Source of the DNA: Novosphingobium sp. SCN 66-18 | GTDB taxonomy: Bacteria; Pseudomonadota; Alphaproteobacteria; Sphingomonadales; Sphingomonadaceae | Assembly (NCBI GenBank): GCA_001725355.1 | Contig: MEGD01000007.1 | Location: 124,001 to 188,000, forward strand | Direction: 5' to 3' | DNA length: 64,000 nucleotides | Shown here: piece after piece, positions 35,889-45,280 of the stretch | Position numbering within the stretch: the stretch's first letter is position 1 | How the letters are laid out: every line of letters begins with the position of its first letter | Position numbers and translations under genes: made by a program | The notes under the pieces: model-generated | Seen by the model: only the letters and a program-made list of their open reading frames with translations | What the model was told of the DNA's origin: nothing | Database searches by the model: none

Positions 35889-38317
35889 TTGTCAAACCAG
35901 CCGGTATCGCCGCCAATCGGCATACCCGGCGGGATGGCGGGTGCCTTGCGGCCCATCTTGCCGATTTCCGCCTCCAGCGCGGGGCCGTTTTTCAGCAGCG
36001 CCGCCACCGTCTTGCCCCAGCCGCTGCCTTCGCCCAGCTTGGCGGCAGCCCCGTCCAGCTTTTCCTGAAGCAGGGCGGCCACATCGACCGGCGTTGCCGC
36101 ATCCCGCCGCGCCCTCGCCGCCGAGAGCAGCGCGCGCAGGGCAATGCGCCGCTCGACCGGCGTGGCATTATGCTCCCACGTTGCCGCGCCCAGCGCGTCG
36201 ATCATTTCGGCAAGGCCCAGTTGCCCCGGATCGCGCGCCTGTTGCAGATGAACGCGGGTCAGGCGCGTCGGGGCCAGCAGGCTGTCAAGCGTGACCTGCG
36301 CGGCAACATCGGTGGCGACCAGCGGATCGAAGGCGGCGGCCCCGGCATTGTCGAAAACCTCGGTGTCGAATTGCGCATCATTGCGCCCGTTCACGCCCGA
36401 TGACAGCCAGCCCACCAAAGCATCCGGCACGGTCAGTTCTGCGGGCGAGAGGGTTTTGAGCATCGCCGCCAAAGCTGCGCGCTGCTTGGCCGGCGTCACG
36501 GGTTGCGCTGCTTTGTTGGCGTCCCCGGCCACGGCATAGGCATAATCGACGCCGCCCACCCATTTGCCGGTCGCGGCCACTTCATAACGCGCCAGCAGCC
36601 ACACCGGCACGAATTTGCGCCGAAGGTTGGACAAAGCCTCGCCTTTGCGCAGCACGCCGGGGCCAAAGTTGTTCAACGCCACGCGCCGCACCGCCAGCAT
36701 ATGGGCCAGTTCCTCGGGCTTGTCCTCGCCATTGTCCCACATGCTGTCATGCGGGGCGGGGCCATCGTCGGCGCGACCATCGATGTCGGTCATATAGCGC
36801 GTGCCCTTGGCGAACTCTGCGTCCGCCAGCGCGAAGGCCCATTTGTCGGCATCCGTTCCGGGCTTGGGCTGGCCATAGAGCCATTGCACGGTGAATTTGT
36901 CCCACGAACCGATGCCCTTGGCATAGGCGTCGGACAGGTCGATCTTGCCGCCCTTCAGCCCGATCAGCGGTCCGGGATAATCCATCACCGAGGTGCGGCC
37001 CTGCGTCGATCCGGCAAAGTTGTGAACAAAGCCGATGGCATGGCCCACCTCATGCGCGCCCAACTGGCTGATGCGATCAAGCGAGACCTTGACCGGATCG
37101 TTGGGGCCGCCGCTATTGTCCTGCGCCGCGCCCACCAGCGCCTCGAAGATCTGCATATCCTGCCGCACGCGCAGCGCGCCCAGCACGACATTGCCCTTGA
37201 TGATCTCGCCGGTGCGCGGGTCGATGATGCCCCCGCCATAGGACCAGCTGCGCGTCAGGCGGTCGCCCCAGTTGACGATGGAATAACGCGCATCCTGCGG
37301 GTCGATGTCGGGGGTGAGGGGCTTGACCTGAAAGGCGTCAATATAGCCCGCGCTTTCAAACGCCTGATTCCACCATGCCACGCCGCGCGCCAGAGCGCCG
37401 CGAATCGGTTCAGGCGCGGCATTGTCGATATAGAAGGTGATCGGCTTTTTGACGCGCGACTTGGCCGCCGTCGGATCCACCTTGTCCAGCCGGAAATGGT
37501 TGGCCAATTGGTACTGCACATCGTCGCCCAGCGGTGTGCCGAAGTCATAGACCTGTGTGCCATGGCTGCCCGAACGGATGTCGAATTTACGCACCGCAAA
37601 ACCGGGGCCGGGCAGACGGATCAGCGAATGGCGGATGGTGAAGCTGATCTGGCGCGGATCGGCGGCGATATTGCCCACCTCGCGCCCCGGCGTGTCCGAG
37701 GCGAAGGTCTGCACCGCCTCCATCTCGATATTATCGGGGAAGACCTTGACCGAGGTCGGGTCGGCGGCGGAGAGATTATCCGCCAGACGGAACCCCTTGG
37801 CCTCCTGATTGAGCGCATCGGCCAGATGCATCGTGTCGCGGGTCAGGAAAGGGCTGATGTCCACCACCGTGCCCTTGGCGTCGGAGGAGACGATGTCGAG
37901 CATGGCAACGGTGCTGAAGGGGAAACTGGTCTTGGCGCCATATTGTACGGATGCCTCGCCGGTGGCGCGAAAGCGGGGGTTTTCATAGACCACGGCCACC
38001 TTGCGCCCAAAGCGGCGGAAGGCGAGGATCTGGGTTGGCCCCAGCATCCCCCGGTCGATGCGGATCGGGGCCGAGCCAAGTCCGCTGCGCACGGCGGTGG
38101 CATAGATGAAGCGGCCCATCACCCCTTCGGCATCGGCTTTGGGCAGGGTCAGCAGGATCTTGCCCGCATCGGCATCGACCCGCACGGGCAGCAGATCGCC
38201 GTCCTTGGTGTTCGACACGCCAACGGGATCGGCCATGGCCAATTGCGGCGCCAGTAACGCCATCAATGCCACGCCTGCCAGCTTTTGGCCCAGTTTCCGG
38301 CCCCTTGCCTGCTTCAT
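35885..38317 (-). CDS. Zinc-dependent metalloprotease (DUF5117/DUF4953 family), exported
   Basis: An 810-residue exported protein. The signal peptide (VALMALLAPQLAMA) is followed by a DUF5117-type N-terminal region (about residues 90-280) and a metallopeptidase domain. HEVGHAIGFVHNF near residue 420 is the HExxHxxxxxH zinc motif, and SVMDYPGP is the Met-turn of metzincin-like enzymes. The C-terminal third is helical. Such enzymes are common in Bacteroidetes and sphingomonads and probably degrade peptides in the periplasm; substrates are not known. It is divergent from the AsnC-type regulator. Confidence 0.88.
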   Translation of the reverse strand: MKQARGRKLGQKLAGVALMALLAPQLAMADPVGVSNTKDGDLLPVRVDADAGKILLTLPKADAEGVMGRFIYATAVRSGLGSAPIRIDRGMLGPTQILAFRRFGRKVAVVYENPRFRATGEASVQYGAKTSFPFSTVAMLDIVSSDAKGTVVDISPFLTRDTMHLADALNQEAKGFRLADNLSAADPTSVKVFPDNIEMEAVQTFASDTPGREVGNIAADPRQISFTIRHSLIRLPGPGFAVRKFDIRSGSHGTQVYDFGTPLGDDVQYQLANHFRLDKVDPTAAKSRVKKPITFYIDNAAPEPIRGALARGVAWWNQAFESAGYIDAFQVKPLTPDIDPQDARYSIVNWGDRLTRSWSYGGGIIDPRTGEIIKGNVVLGALRVRQDMQIFEALVGAAQDNSGGPNDPVKVSLDRISQLGAHEVGHAIGFVHNFAGSTQGRTSVMDYPGPLIGLKGGKIDLSDAYAKGIGSWDKFTVQWLYGQPKPGTDADKWAFALADAEFAKGTRYMTDIDGRADDGPAPHDSMWDNGEDKPEELAHMLAVRRVALNNFGPGVLRKGEALSNLRRKFVPVWLLARYEVAATGKWVGGVDYAYAVAGDANKAAQPVTPAKQRAALAAMLKTLSPAELTVPDALVGWLSSGVNGRNDAQFDTEVFDNAGAAAFDPLVATDVAAQVTLDSLLAPTRLTRVHLQQARDPGQLGLAEMIDALGAATWEHNATPVERRIALRALLSAARARRDAATPVDVAALLQEKLDGAAAKLGEGSGWGKTVAALLKNGPALEAEIGKMGRKAPAIPPGMPIGGDTGWFDN

Positions 38318-38488
38318 GTGATGCCCCTTTTCGCTTGAGATCGCCGTGTTCTAGCCAGCCATGCCTCACGGCAAAGGTGCCAGTTTGACGTATTTCCAAA
38401 GCTACCACAGTCGTCGCACTCTATCTGACGAAATACGGAGCAGTTTTGCCTGCTTCTTGACGGAAATCCGTTGCAACAAGGGGCCCGC

Positions 38489-38983
38489 GTGACGGAAAAC
38501 ACTCTCACCGAATTTGATGCCACAGACTTTCGCATCATGAACGCATTGGTCGAAGACGGCCGGATGTCGGACGTGATGCTGGGCGAAAGAGTGCATCTTT
38601 CCGCAACGGCTGCGGCCCGGCGGCGCAAGCTGCTGGAGGAACAGGGCGCGATCAAGGGCTATACGGCCGAGCTTGACCTGCCGATGCTCGGCCTTGGCAT
38701 TGTGGTCATTGTGGCCATCGAATTGCGATCGCAGGCCGATTCCGTGCTGACCGAATTTGAAGAGGCGGTCGTGCGCTGTCCCTCGGTCACCTTCTGCAGC
38801 TTTGTCTCGGGCGACACGGACTTTCTGATGATGGTCCATGTCAAAAGCTTTGAGGATTACGACCGGATCTATCGCAGCGAACTGGCCACGCTGCCCCATG
38901 TCGCGAAAATCCGCTCCAGCTTTGTCATGCGCCGCGTGACCCAGCGCAACGTGCCGCCCGCGGTCTTTGCGCGGGGTAAGTGA
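38489..38983 (+). CDS. Lrp/AsnC-family transcriptional regulator
   Basis: A 164-residue protein with an N-terminal helix-turn-helix (FDATDFRIMNALVEDGRMSD, VHLSATAAARRRKLLEEQGAI) and a C-terminal ligand-binding RAM domain (VRCPSVTFCSFVSGDTDFLMMVHV). Such regulators sense amino acids or related metabolites. The start is probably GTG 38489; a TTG at 38471 is possible. It lies between the divergent metalloprotease and a TonB receptor plus exported M20 hydrolase, which suggests that it controls peptide or conjugated amino-acid uptake. Confidence 0.88.
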   Translation: MTENTLTEFDATDFRIMNALVEDGRMSDVMLGERVHLSATAAARRRKLLEEQGAIKGYTAELDLPMLGLGIVVIVAIELRSQADSVLTEFEEAVVRCPSVTFCSFVSGDTDFLMMVHVKSFEDYDRIYRSELATLPHVAKIRSSFVMRRVTQRNVPPAVFARGK

Positions 38984-39373
38984 AGGGGCGATTCGGGCGG
39001 CTTTGAATTCGGGCAAGATCGGACGAGCGGCATTGGGAATCCAAAGTAATAATTCAATTATGATACGAAATTCTCTAATATATGTAGAAAATATGCCGAT
39101 GTTTCTCGGAAAAAATTGAAAACTATCGTGTAGCATTTGCTGCGTTGCAAAAGAAGGTTGGGCTTCAGCGCGGCAATGGCGAGATAAAAGGGGTCGCACC
39201 CTTTTGGGATATTCAACAGGTGGCCGCTGAACGGGCCGAAATAAGGGGGAATTGGCGCAGGACCGGCCTGACGCCATCGCCCCATCATAAAAGCGCGGCG
39301 CGAGGCAATCGGACAGCCGCGGCATGGGAGCAGGATCGCCGGGGAATAAACAGATAACCAATAGGGGGTTTTC
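38984..39373 (+). promoter_or_regulatory. Long AT-rich leader before the TonB receptor
   Basis: This 390-base stretch holds no convincing gene. Bases 39040-39130 are unusually AT-rich for the window (AATAATTCAATTATGATACG and nearby runs), as expected for promoter and AsnC/Lrp-binding DNA. An AAAAGGG/CCCTTTT hairpin lies at 39186-39205. Confidence 0.4.
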
Positions 39374-42300
39374 ATGGCGATTGATCGAACGATGAGGGAA
39401 TGGGCGCAGTCGGCTGGCGGCTTTGCATTGCAGGGCCACAGGGCATGGCTGGGTGGAGCCGCCGTTTCGGTGCTGGCCATGATGGTGGCCACGCCTGCAC
39501 TGGCAGGCTCGGTGGCCGCCGAGGCCCCGGCGCCCGCCGAAGCGGCCGAGCCCGCCGCCGAACCCGCCAGCGACATCGTGGTGACCGGCACGCGCATCGT
39601 GAAGGACGGCTTTGCCGCGCCCACGCCTGTCGCCGTGCTCTCCTCGGCGGACATCAAGGCGCAGGCGCCCGCCAACCTGTCGAACTTCGTCAACCAGTTG
39701 CCCGCCGTGACGCAGGGCTCCACCTCGGCCAATTCCTCGGGCAGCCTGTCGAACGGTCTGGCCGGGATCAACAGCGTCAACCTGCGCGGCCTTGGCGCCT
39801 CGCGCACGCTGGTGCTGGTCGATGGTCAGCGTTCGGTCTCCAGCGCCACCAACGGCGTGGTCGATGTCAACACCGTGCCCCAAGATCTGGTCGAGCGGGT
39901 CGAGGTCGTGACCGGCGGCGCATCGGCGCAATATGGTTCGGACGCGGTGGGCGGTGTCGTCAACTTCATCCTGAACAAGAAGTACAAGGGCTTCAAGCTC
40001 ACCGCCGACCAGGGCATCACCACCTATGGCGACGGGCGCAACTATCGCCTCAGCGGTTCGGCGGGTTTCTCGCTGCTGGATGACCGCATGCATGTCCTGC
40101 TTAATGCCGAATATGCCAAGCAGGACGGCGTGGCCACCATCGCGCGCAGCTGGAATAACAACGGCTATTTCATGATCGCCAACCCCAACACGGCGGCGGG
40201 CCAGCCAAGCTGGATCAACGGGGCGGGCATCGGGCCTTCGGGCTATACGGCGGGCGGGTTGATCACCGGCACCACCCTGTCCAGCGCCAGCGGGCTGGTG
40301 GGCAAATATTTCATGGCGCCGGGCCAGCTCGGCACGCTCAATTTCGGCGCGAAGAGCAACTCGGGCTATATGGTGGGCGGCGATTACCAGACCACGCTGG
40401 CGGGCCATGTCGGCACCAATTCGCTGATGCCCGATGAAGCGCGTTTCAGCGCCTTTGGCCGCGTGGGCTATGATCTGACCAGCCGCATCGAGGTCTTCGC
40501 CCAGTTTGGCTGGAACCGCTATATTGGCGAAAGTTATTATCAGCAGACCCCCAGCACGGGCGTGACCATCGCGGGCGACAATGCCTATCTGCAATCGCTC
40601 TATCCCACCGTGGCGGCGGCGCTGGGTAATTCCCAAGCCAACAAGATCACCATTGGCACCAGCAATGCGGGCTATCCCGTGCCCGGCAGCCACAATACGC
40701 GCGACGTCTATCGCTATGTGGTGGGCACCAAGGGCAAGTTTGACGCGCTGGGGCGCGAATGGAATTTCGACGCCTATTTCCAGCATGGCGAAACCAAGAG
40801 CCACGAACAGCTGATCAACACGTGGCAGACGCAGCGCATGGCGCTGGCGCAGGATGCGGTGTTTGCGCCTGCGGGCAATGCGCTGGGCGTGGCTGCGGGC
40901 ACGATTGTCTGCCGCTCCAGCCTGACGAACCCCAGCGACGGCTGCGTGCCGATCAACCGTCTGGGCACCAGCGGGCCTTCGGCGGCGGGGCTGAACTATA
41001 TCTATGGCAACCAGCCCTGGCGCGACCAGACCTTGAAGCAGGACGTGGCGGCCGCCTCGCTCAGCGGCGACCTGTTCAAGCTGCCCGGCGGCAGCGCGGC
41101 CATCGCGCTGGGCGGCGAATGGCGGCGTGAAAGCGTCAGCGGCTATGTGCCGGACGAATTCCAGCCGCTCAAGAATACCGTCAATGGCACCTCCACGGCG
41201 CGCTGGCTTTACGGCAATTATCTGCCCAACACCGGCGCCTATACGGTGAAGGAAGGCTTCGTTGAAATCGACCTGCCTGTGCTGCCGGGCGTTAACCTCA
41301 ACGCTGCGGCGCGCGGCACCGATTATTCGACCAGCGGCAGCGTGCTGACCTATAAGGGCGGGGCGACGTGGCAGGTCAATTCCTCGATCAAGCTGCGCGG
41401 CACCTATTCGCGCGATATCCGCGCGCCCAACCTGTCCGAACTCTTCGCCGCGCCAACGGCGCGCACCAATACGGTGGTGTTGACCAAAGATTTTGCCGGG
41501 ATCACCGGCGTAACCGCAGGCAGCACGGGCTTTGTTGAAAGCACGATTGGCAATGTTAACCTGAAGCCCGAAAAGGCCAATACATGGACTATGGGAGCGG
41601 TGTTGACGCCCTCCTTCATCCCGGGTTTCACCGCCAGCTTTGATTATTACGACATCAACATCAAGGACTCGATTGGTTCGATTACTTCACAGAACACGGT
41701 CGATTTCTGCAATCAGGGACAAACGGCTTATTGCTCGAATGTGGTTTTCAACGGCACCACCCTGCAGTCCATCGTTATCCAGCCGTTCAACTTTGCCAGC
41801 CAGCACGCCAAGGGTTTTGACATTGATGCGAGCTATCGCACGATGCTGTCAAAGATCAGCGCCAACCTGCCCGGCACGCTGACCATTCGCGGCACGACCA
41901 CGCATTACATCGCCAACGTGGTCGATAACAAGATCTTCCCGGTCGACTATGCGGGCGTCAACGGCGGCAGCCTCTCGGGCAGCAACAGCTCGCCCAGCTG
42001 GGTCTATCGCATCAGTGCTTTCTATGAAGTGGGCGCGGCCAACATCAATCTGGTCTATCGCGGCTTCTCGGACGGCGTTTACGGCAACGATTATATCGAA
42101 TGCAACGGCTCGTGCCCGACCGTGTCGAACCTGAATCAGTATCGCACGATCAACAACAATAAGATCAAGGGCACCAGCTATCTGGACGCCTCGGTCCAGT
42201 TCAAGATCAAGAGCGAGCGGGTCAAGGATATGTCGCTCACCTTCGTGGTCAACAACCTGCTGGACAAGGATCCGGTGCTGGTGGGCAACGGCCCGACCGG

Positions 42301-42391
42301 CAACAACGTCCCGGCCTATGCCCAGACCAACCGCAGCATTTACGATGTGATGGGGCGCACGTTCCGTATCTCGGCCAAAATCGGCTTCTGA
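39374..42391 (+). CDS. TonB-dependent outer-membrane receptor
   Basis: A 1005-residue receptor. A long N-terminal signal region ends at TPALAG (about residue 45), followed by an Ala/Pro/Glu-rich linker, a TonB box (DIVVTGTRI, about residues 67-75), a plug domain (LRGLGASRTLVLVDGQR, GGASAQYGSDAVGGVVNFIL) and a 22-strand barrel that ends in FRISAKIGF. No siderophore- or B12-specific signature is obvious; the size and plug are like sphingomonad receptors for peptides, saccharides or other organic compounds. The M20 hydrolase gene begins 18 bases after its stop, so the imported compound is probably hydrolysed by that enzyme. Confidence 0.93.
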   Translation: MAIDRTMREWAQSAGGFALQGHRAWLGGAAVSVLAMMVATPALAGSVAAEAPAPAEAAEPAAEPASDIVVTGTRIVKDGFAAPTPVAVLSSADIKAQAPANLSNFVNQLPAVTQGSTSANSSGSLSNGLAGINSVNLRGLGASRTLVLVDGQRSVSSATNGVVDVNTVPQDLVERVEVVTGGASAQYGSDAVGGVVNFILNKKYKGFKLTADQGITTYGDGRNYRLSGSAGFSLLDDRMHVLLNAEYAKQDGVATIARSWNNNGYFMIANPNTAAGQPSWINGAGIGPSGYTAGGLITGTTLSSASGLVGKYFMAPGQLGTLNFGAKSNSGYMVGGDYQTTLAGHVGTNSLMPDEARFSAFGRVGYDLTSRIEVFAQFGWNRYIGESYYQQTPSTGVTIAGDNAYLQSLYPTVAAALGNSQANKITIGTSNAGYPVPGSHNTRDVYRYVVGTKGKFDALGREWNFDAYFQHGETKSHEQLINTWQTQRMALAQDAVFAPAGNALGVAAGTIVCRSSLTNPSDGCVPINRLGTSGPSAAGLNYIYGNQPWRDQTLKQDVAAASLSGDLFKLPGGSAAIALGGEWRRESVSGYVPDEFQPLKNTVNGTSTARWLYGNYLPNTGAYTVKEGFVEIDLPVLPGVNLNAAARGTDYSTSGSVLTYKGGATWQVNSSIKLRGTYSRDIRAPNLSELFAAPTARTNTVVLTKDFAGITGVTAGSTGFVESTIGNVNLKPEKANTWTMGAVLTPSFIPGFTASFDYYDINIKDSIGSITSQNTVDFCNQGQTAYCSNVVFNGTTLQSIVIQPFNFASQHAKGFDIDASYRTMLSKISANLPGTLTIRGTTTHYIANVVDNKIFPVDYAGVNGGSLSGSNSSPSWVYRISAFYEVGAANINLVYRGFSDGVYGNDYIECNGSCPTVSNLNQYRTINNNKIKGTSYLDASVQFKIKSERVKDMSLTFVVNNLLDKDPVLVGNGPTGNNVPAYAQTNRSIYDVMGRTFRISAKIGF

Positions 42392-42409
42392 TTGGGAGAA
42401 GGATTAGTC

Positions 42410-43996
42410 ATGAATTTCGTGAAACGCAGCACTCTGGCCCTGATGGCCACCGCCGCGCTGATGGCCGGATCGCAAGCCCATGCCGCCGCCAGCCCCAAGC
42501 TGAAGGCCGAGGCCGTGGCCGGGGTCGAGGCGCAGAAGAAGGATATCCAGGTGATGGTGGACACCGTGTTCAGCTATGCTGAACCCGGTTTTCAGGAATT
42601 CCGCACGATGGAATATCTGACCGGTATTCTGGAAAAGAACGGCTTTAAGGTGACCAAGGGCGTGGCGGGCATCCCCACCGCCTTTACCGCGACATGGGGC
42701 GAGGGTGGCCCTGTGCTGGCGCTGGGCAGCGACGTGGACAATCTGCTGGGCACTTCGCAGACGCCGGGCCTGCCCTATATCAAGCCGATGGTCGAAGGCG
42801 CGCCGGGCCATGGCGAAGGCCATAATTCGGGTATGCCGCTCGTGGTGGCCGCCGCGATTGCGGCCAAGCAGGTGATGGAAAAGAACCACATCCCCGGCCG
42901 CCTGATGATCTGGCCCGGCATTGCCGAGGAACTGCTGGCCACCAAGGCCTATTATGTGCGCGAAGGCATGTTCAAGGGCGTCGACCTTTGCATCTTCAAC
43001 CATGTCAGCTCCGACTTCGGCACCGCCTATGGCGAGCTGGGCATGAACGGCATGGTGTCGGTCGAATATACGTTCAAGGGCAAGACCGCCCATGCTGCGG
43101 GCGATCCGTGGGATGGTTTCTCGGCGCTGGACGGCGTGGAAATCATGGACGCCGCGTGGAATTTTCGCCGCGAACATCTGCCCGTGACCCAGCGTTCGCA
43201 TTACGTCATCACCAATGGCGGCGGCCAGCCCAACGTGGTGCCCGACAAGGCCAGCGTCTGGTACTATTTCCGCGAGCGCAGCTTTGGCGCGGTGCGCAAC
43301 CTGTACAACACCGGCAATGAAATCGCGCAGGCCGCCGCCAAGGCGACCGGCACGACGGTGACTTCGCAGATCCTTGGCTATGCCGCGCCCAATTTCGGCA
43401 ACAAGCCGCTGGCCGAGGCCGCCTATGCCAATATCAAGGCGGTGGGCATGCCCAAGTGGACCGCCGACGATCAGGCCTTCACCAAGGCGGTGCAGACGAT
43501 CAACCACCGCACGGTCAAGCCTTTGTCCGACACGGTGGGCGAACTCTCCTCGCCCGAAAACCGCCCGCGTTCGATCGGCGGCGGATCGGATGACATCGGC
43601 GACATCATGTGGACCGTGCCGACCATCACGATCCGCTATCCGGCCAATATCCCGAACATGATCGGCCACAATGTGCTCTCGGCCATGGCGATGGCCACGC
43701 CGATTGCGCATAAGGGCGTCGAGGCCGGGGCCAAGGCGCTGGCCATGACGATCCTGGACGTCATGACCACGCCCAAGCTGGTGGCCGACGCCAAGGCCTA
43801 TTTCACCGATGTGCAGCTCAAAACCGACAAGTATGATCCGATTCTGGGGCCGAAGGCGGCGACCTGGCTGAACGAGAAGACGATGAAGGAATATCGTCCC
43901 CAGATGGAGAAATATTACTACGACGCGGTGAAATACCCGACCTACCTCGATCAGCTTGGGATCAAATATCCCACGCTGGAGGCGCCCAAGTCGTAA
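42410..43996 (+). CDS. Exported M20 family amidohydrolase (AbgB-like)
   Basis: A 528-residue metallohydrolase with a signal peptide (TLALMATAALMAGSQAHA). The M20D core includes YAEPGFQEF, LALGSDVDNLLG, PGHGEGHNSG, a GIAEELLATKAYYV catalytic Glu pair, and the dimerisation-domain segment VEYTFKGKTAHAAGDPWDG. It resembles AbgB, which cleaves p-aminobenzoyl-glutamate, but it is longer and exported, so it likely acts in the periplasm on an amide-linked compound taken up by the adjacent receptor. GGGAGAAGGA at 42394-42403 sets ATG 42410. Two terminators follow. Confidence 0.9.
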   Translation: MNFVKRSTLALMATAALMAGSQAHAAASPKLKAEAVAGVEAQKKDIQVMVDTVFSYAEPGFQEFRTMEYLTGILEKNGFKVTKGVAGIPTAFTATWGEGGPVLALGSDVDNLLGTSQTPGLPYIKPMVEGAPGHGEGHNSGMPLVVAAAIAAKQVMEKNHIPGRLMIWPGIAEELLATKAYYVREGMFKGVDLCIFNHVSSDFGTAYGELGMNGMVSVEYTFKGKTAHAAGDPWDGFSALDGVEIMDAAWNFRREHLPVTQRSHYVITNGGGQPNVVPDKASVWYYFRERSFGAVRNLYNTGNEIAQAAAKATGTTVTSQILGYAAPNFGNKPLAEAAYANIKAVGMPKWTADDQAFTKAVQTINHRTVKPLSDTVGELSSPENRPRSIGGGSDDIGDIMWTVPTITIRYPANIPNMIGHNVLSAMAMATPIAHKGVEAGAKALAMTILDVMTTPKLVADAKAYFTDVQLKTDKYDPILGPKAATWLNEKTMKEYRPQMEKYYYDAVKYPTYLDQLGIKYPTLEAPKS

Positions 43997-44018
43997 GCAC
44001 GTAAGTTTGTGAAAGGGA

Positions 44019-44047
44019 CCGGATGGGCATCGACCCATCCGGGCTTT
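44019..44047 (+). terminator. Terminator 1 after the M20 hydrolase
   Basis: CCGGATGGG and CCCATCCGG form a 9-bp stem with a six-base loop, followed by GCTTTTC. It lies 22 bases after the stop. Confidence 0.75.
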
Positions 44048-44060
44048 TCGCGCAGGAGGA

Positions 44061-44096
44061 AGCAGGGTCGTCCGGCTGGGGCGACCCTGCTTTTTT
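44061..44096 (+). terminator. Terminator 2, strong intrinsic
   Basis: AGCAGGGTCG and CGACCCTGCT form a 10-bp stem and are followed by a run of T residues. This is a typical rho-independent terminator, second in tandem after the receptor-hydrolase operon and just before the convergent moeB-like gene. Confidence 0.85.
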
Positions 44097-44122
44097 ATGG
44101 CCGCGTTTAATGGCCTGGGCGT

Positions 44123-44887
44123 TTAATGAAAGGGGCAGGCTGGGTCGGCGGGGATGGTGATCGTGCGCAGCGAAGGGGCGAGGCCATCGAGCAGATGCAA
44201 CCGCCCCCATTGCGGATCGGCCAGCGGCCCCGGCACGCCCGCGCCATACAGGATCACGCGGATGGCCGATTGCGCCGCCATCGTGCCCACCATGCCGACA
44301 AAGGCCCCCAACACGCCATCGGCCGCGCAGGTGTCGCAATCGGTGGCGTCGAACGCATCGCCGACAAAGCAGCGATAGCAGGCATGGCCCGGCAGATGGC
44401 CCGCGAAATTGGCGATCTGGCCCTGAAACCGGCCTACGGCGGCGGCGGTCAGGGGAATGCCGGCGGCCACACAGGCGTCCGACACGGCAAGGCGGGTGGC
44501 GAAATTGTCGCAGCCGTCGAGGACCAGCGTGGCATCCGCGATCAGCGAGGGGGCATTGTCGGCCGAGATGCGGGTCTGGTGATGACGGACGGCGATCTCA
44601 GGGTCAAAGCGCGCAATCCATGCGGCGGCGGCCTGTGCCTTGGGCATGCCGATGTCGGCCTCGGCAAAGATCGTCTGGCGTTGCAGATTGCTGGCCTCGA
44701 CGCTGTCATCGTCGATCAGGGTCAGGCGGCCAACCCCGGCGGCGGCCAGATACTGCAGGGCCGGGCTGCCGATCCCGCCGCAGCCGATCATCACCACATG
44801 GGCATCGGCCAGCGCCATCTGTCCCACCCCGCCGACCTCGGGCAACACGATATGGCGGGCAAAGCGGGAGAGGCGTTCGGGGGTCAT
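44123..44887 (-). CDS. ThiF/MoeB/HesA-family E1-like adenylyltransferase
   Basis: A 254-residue protein that adenylates the C-terminus of a sulfur carrier such as MoaD or ThiS. GCGGIGSPALQYLAAAGVG is the nucleotide-binding motif, DDDSVEASNLQRQ continues the ATP site, and DGCDNFATR is the conserved Asp segment. A CYRC pair plus DCDTCA provides zinc cysteines, although the second CxxC is not at the usual place, and a catalytic Cys lies in the C-terminal half. Either molybdopterin or thiamine biosynthesis is possible. Repeat copy 7 lies 59 bases before its start. Confidence 0.88.
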   Translation of the reverse strand: MTPERLSRFARHIVLPEVGGVGQMALADAHVVMIGCGGIGSPALQYLAAAGVGRLTLIDDDSVEASNLQRQTIFAEADIGMPKAQAAAAWIARFDPEIAVRHHQTRISADNAPSLIADATLVLDGCDNFATRLAVSDACVAAGIPLTAAAVGRFQGQIANFAGHLPGHACYRCFVGDAFDATDCDTCAADGVLGAFVGMVGTMAAQSAIRVILYGAGVPGPLADPQWGRLHLLDGLAPSLRTITIPADPACPFH

Positions 44888-44946
44888 GCGGGGGATTTAG
44901 GGGAGGCCGGGGGGGATGACAAGCGGGGGAAGGGCAAGGAAGAAGG

Positions 44947-45141
44947 AGCCTCCGGCGGGTTAAGGGCGGCGGTGGGGAGTTTGGGGCGATATTTATAGCC
45001 TGCGGCGCGGCGAAGTGGCGCTAATAGGCGCCGCAGGCTTTCAAATCTAAACGTTGCCCCAACACTCAACGCCTCCGTCCCGGCACAACGTAAACAATAA
45101 CGGGATTGCAAAGGGATAAGTCCCTTTGCCCGCCGGAGGCA
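44947..45141 (+). repeat. Three-hairpin intergenic element, copy 7 (A-B-A', shortened)
   Basis: The left arm is truncated (GCCTCCGGCGGGTTAAGGG, partner lost). Hairpin B pairs TAGCCTGCGGCGC with GCGCCGCAGGCT. The right arm is inverted A (GCAAAGGG-ATAAG-TCCCTTTGC) and ends CCGCCGGAGGCATAAAA. The element lies between the moeB-like start and dnaA and is the only full-length copy whose nearest stop codon is far away (139 bases, dnaA). Confidence 0.85.
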
Positions 45142-45193
45142 TAAAAGTCATTTCCCCAGCATACCCCCAAGCTTCCCACGCTTGGCGAACAGC

Positions 45194-45202
45194 TTATCCA
45201 CA
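45194..45202 (+). other. Perfect DnaA box
   Basis: TTATCCACA matches the DnaA-box consensus exactly. It lies 79 bases beyond the 3' end of dnaA, in a 139-base stretch between repeat copy 7 and the gene. A degenerate box (TTATCTGCA) lies upstream of dnaA at 46984. One box alone does not make an origin. Confidence 0.5.
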
Positions 45203-45280
45203 GGCATGCCAACAGGCGATGCACAGGCCTATCCAGCCTTTATGCACCGCCCATCAACAGCTTGTACCGGGGTTTTGCGA

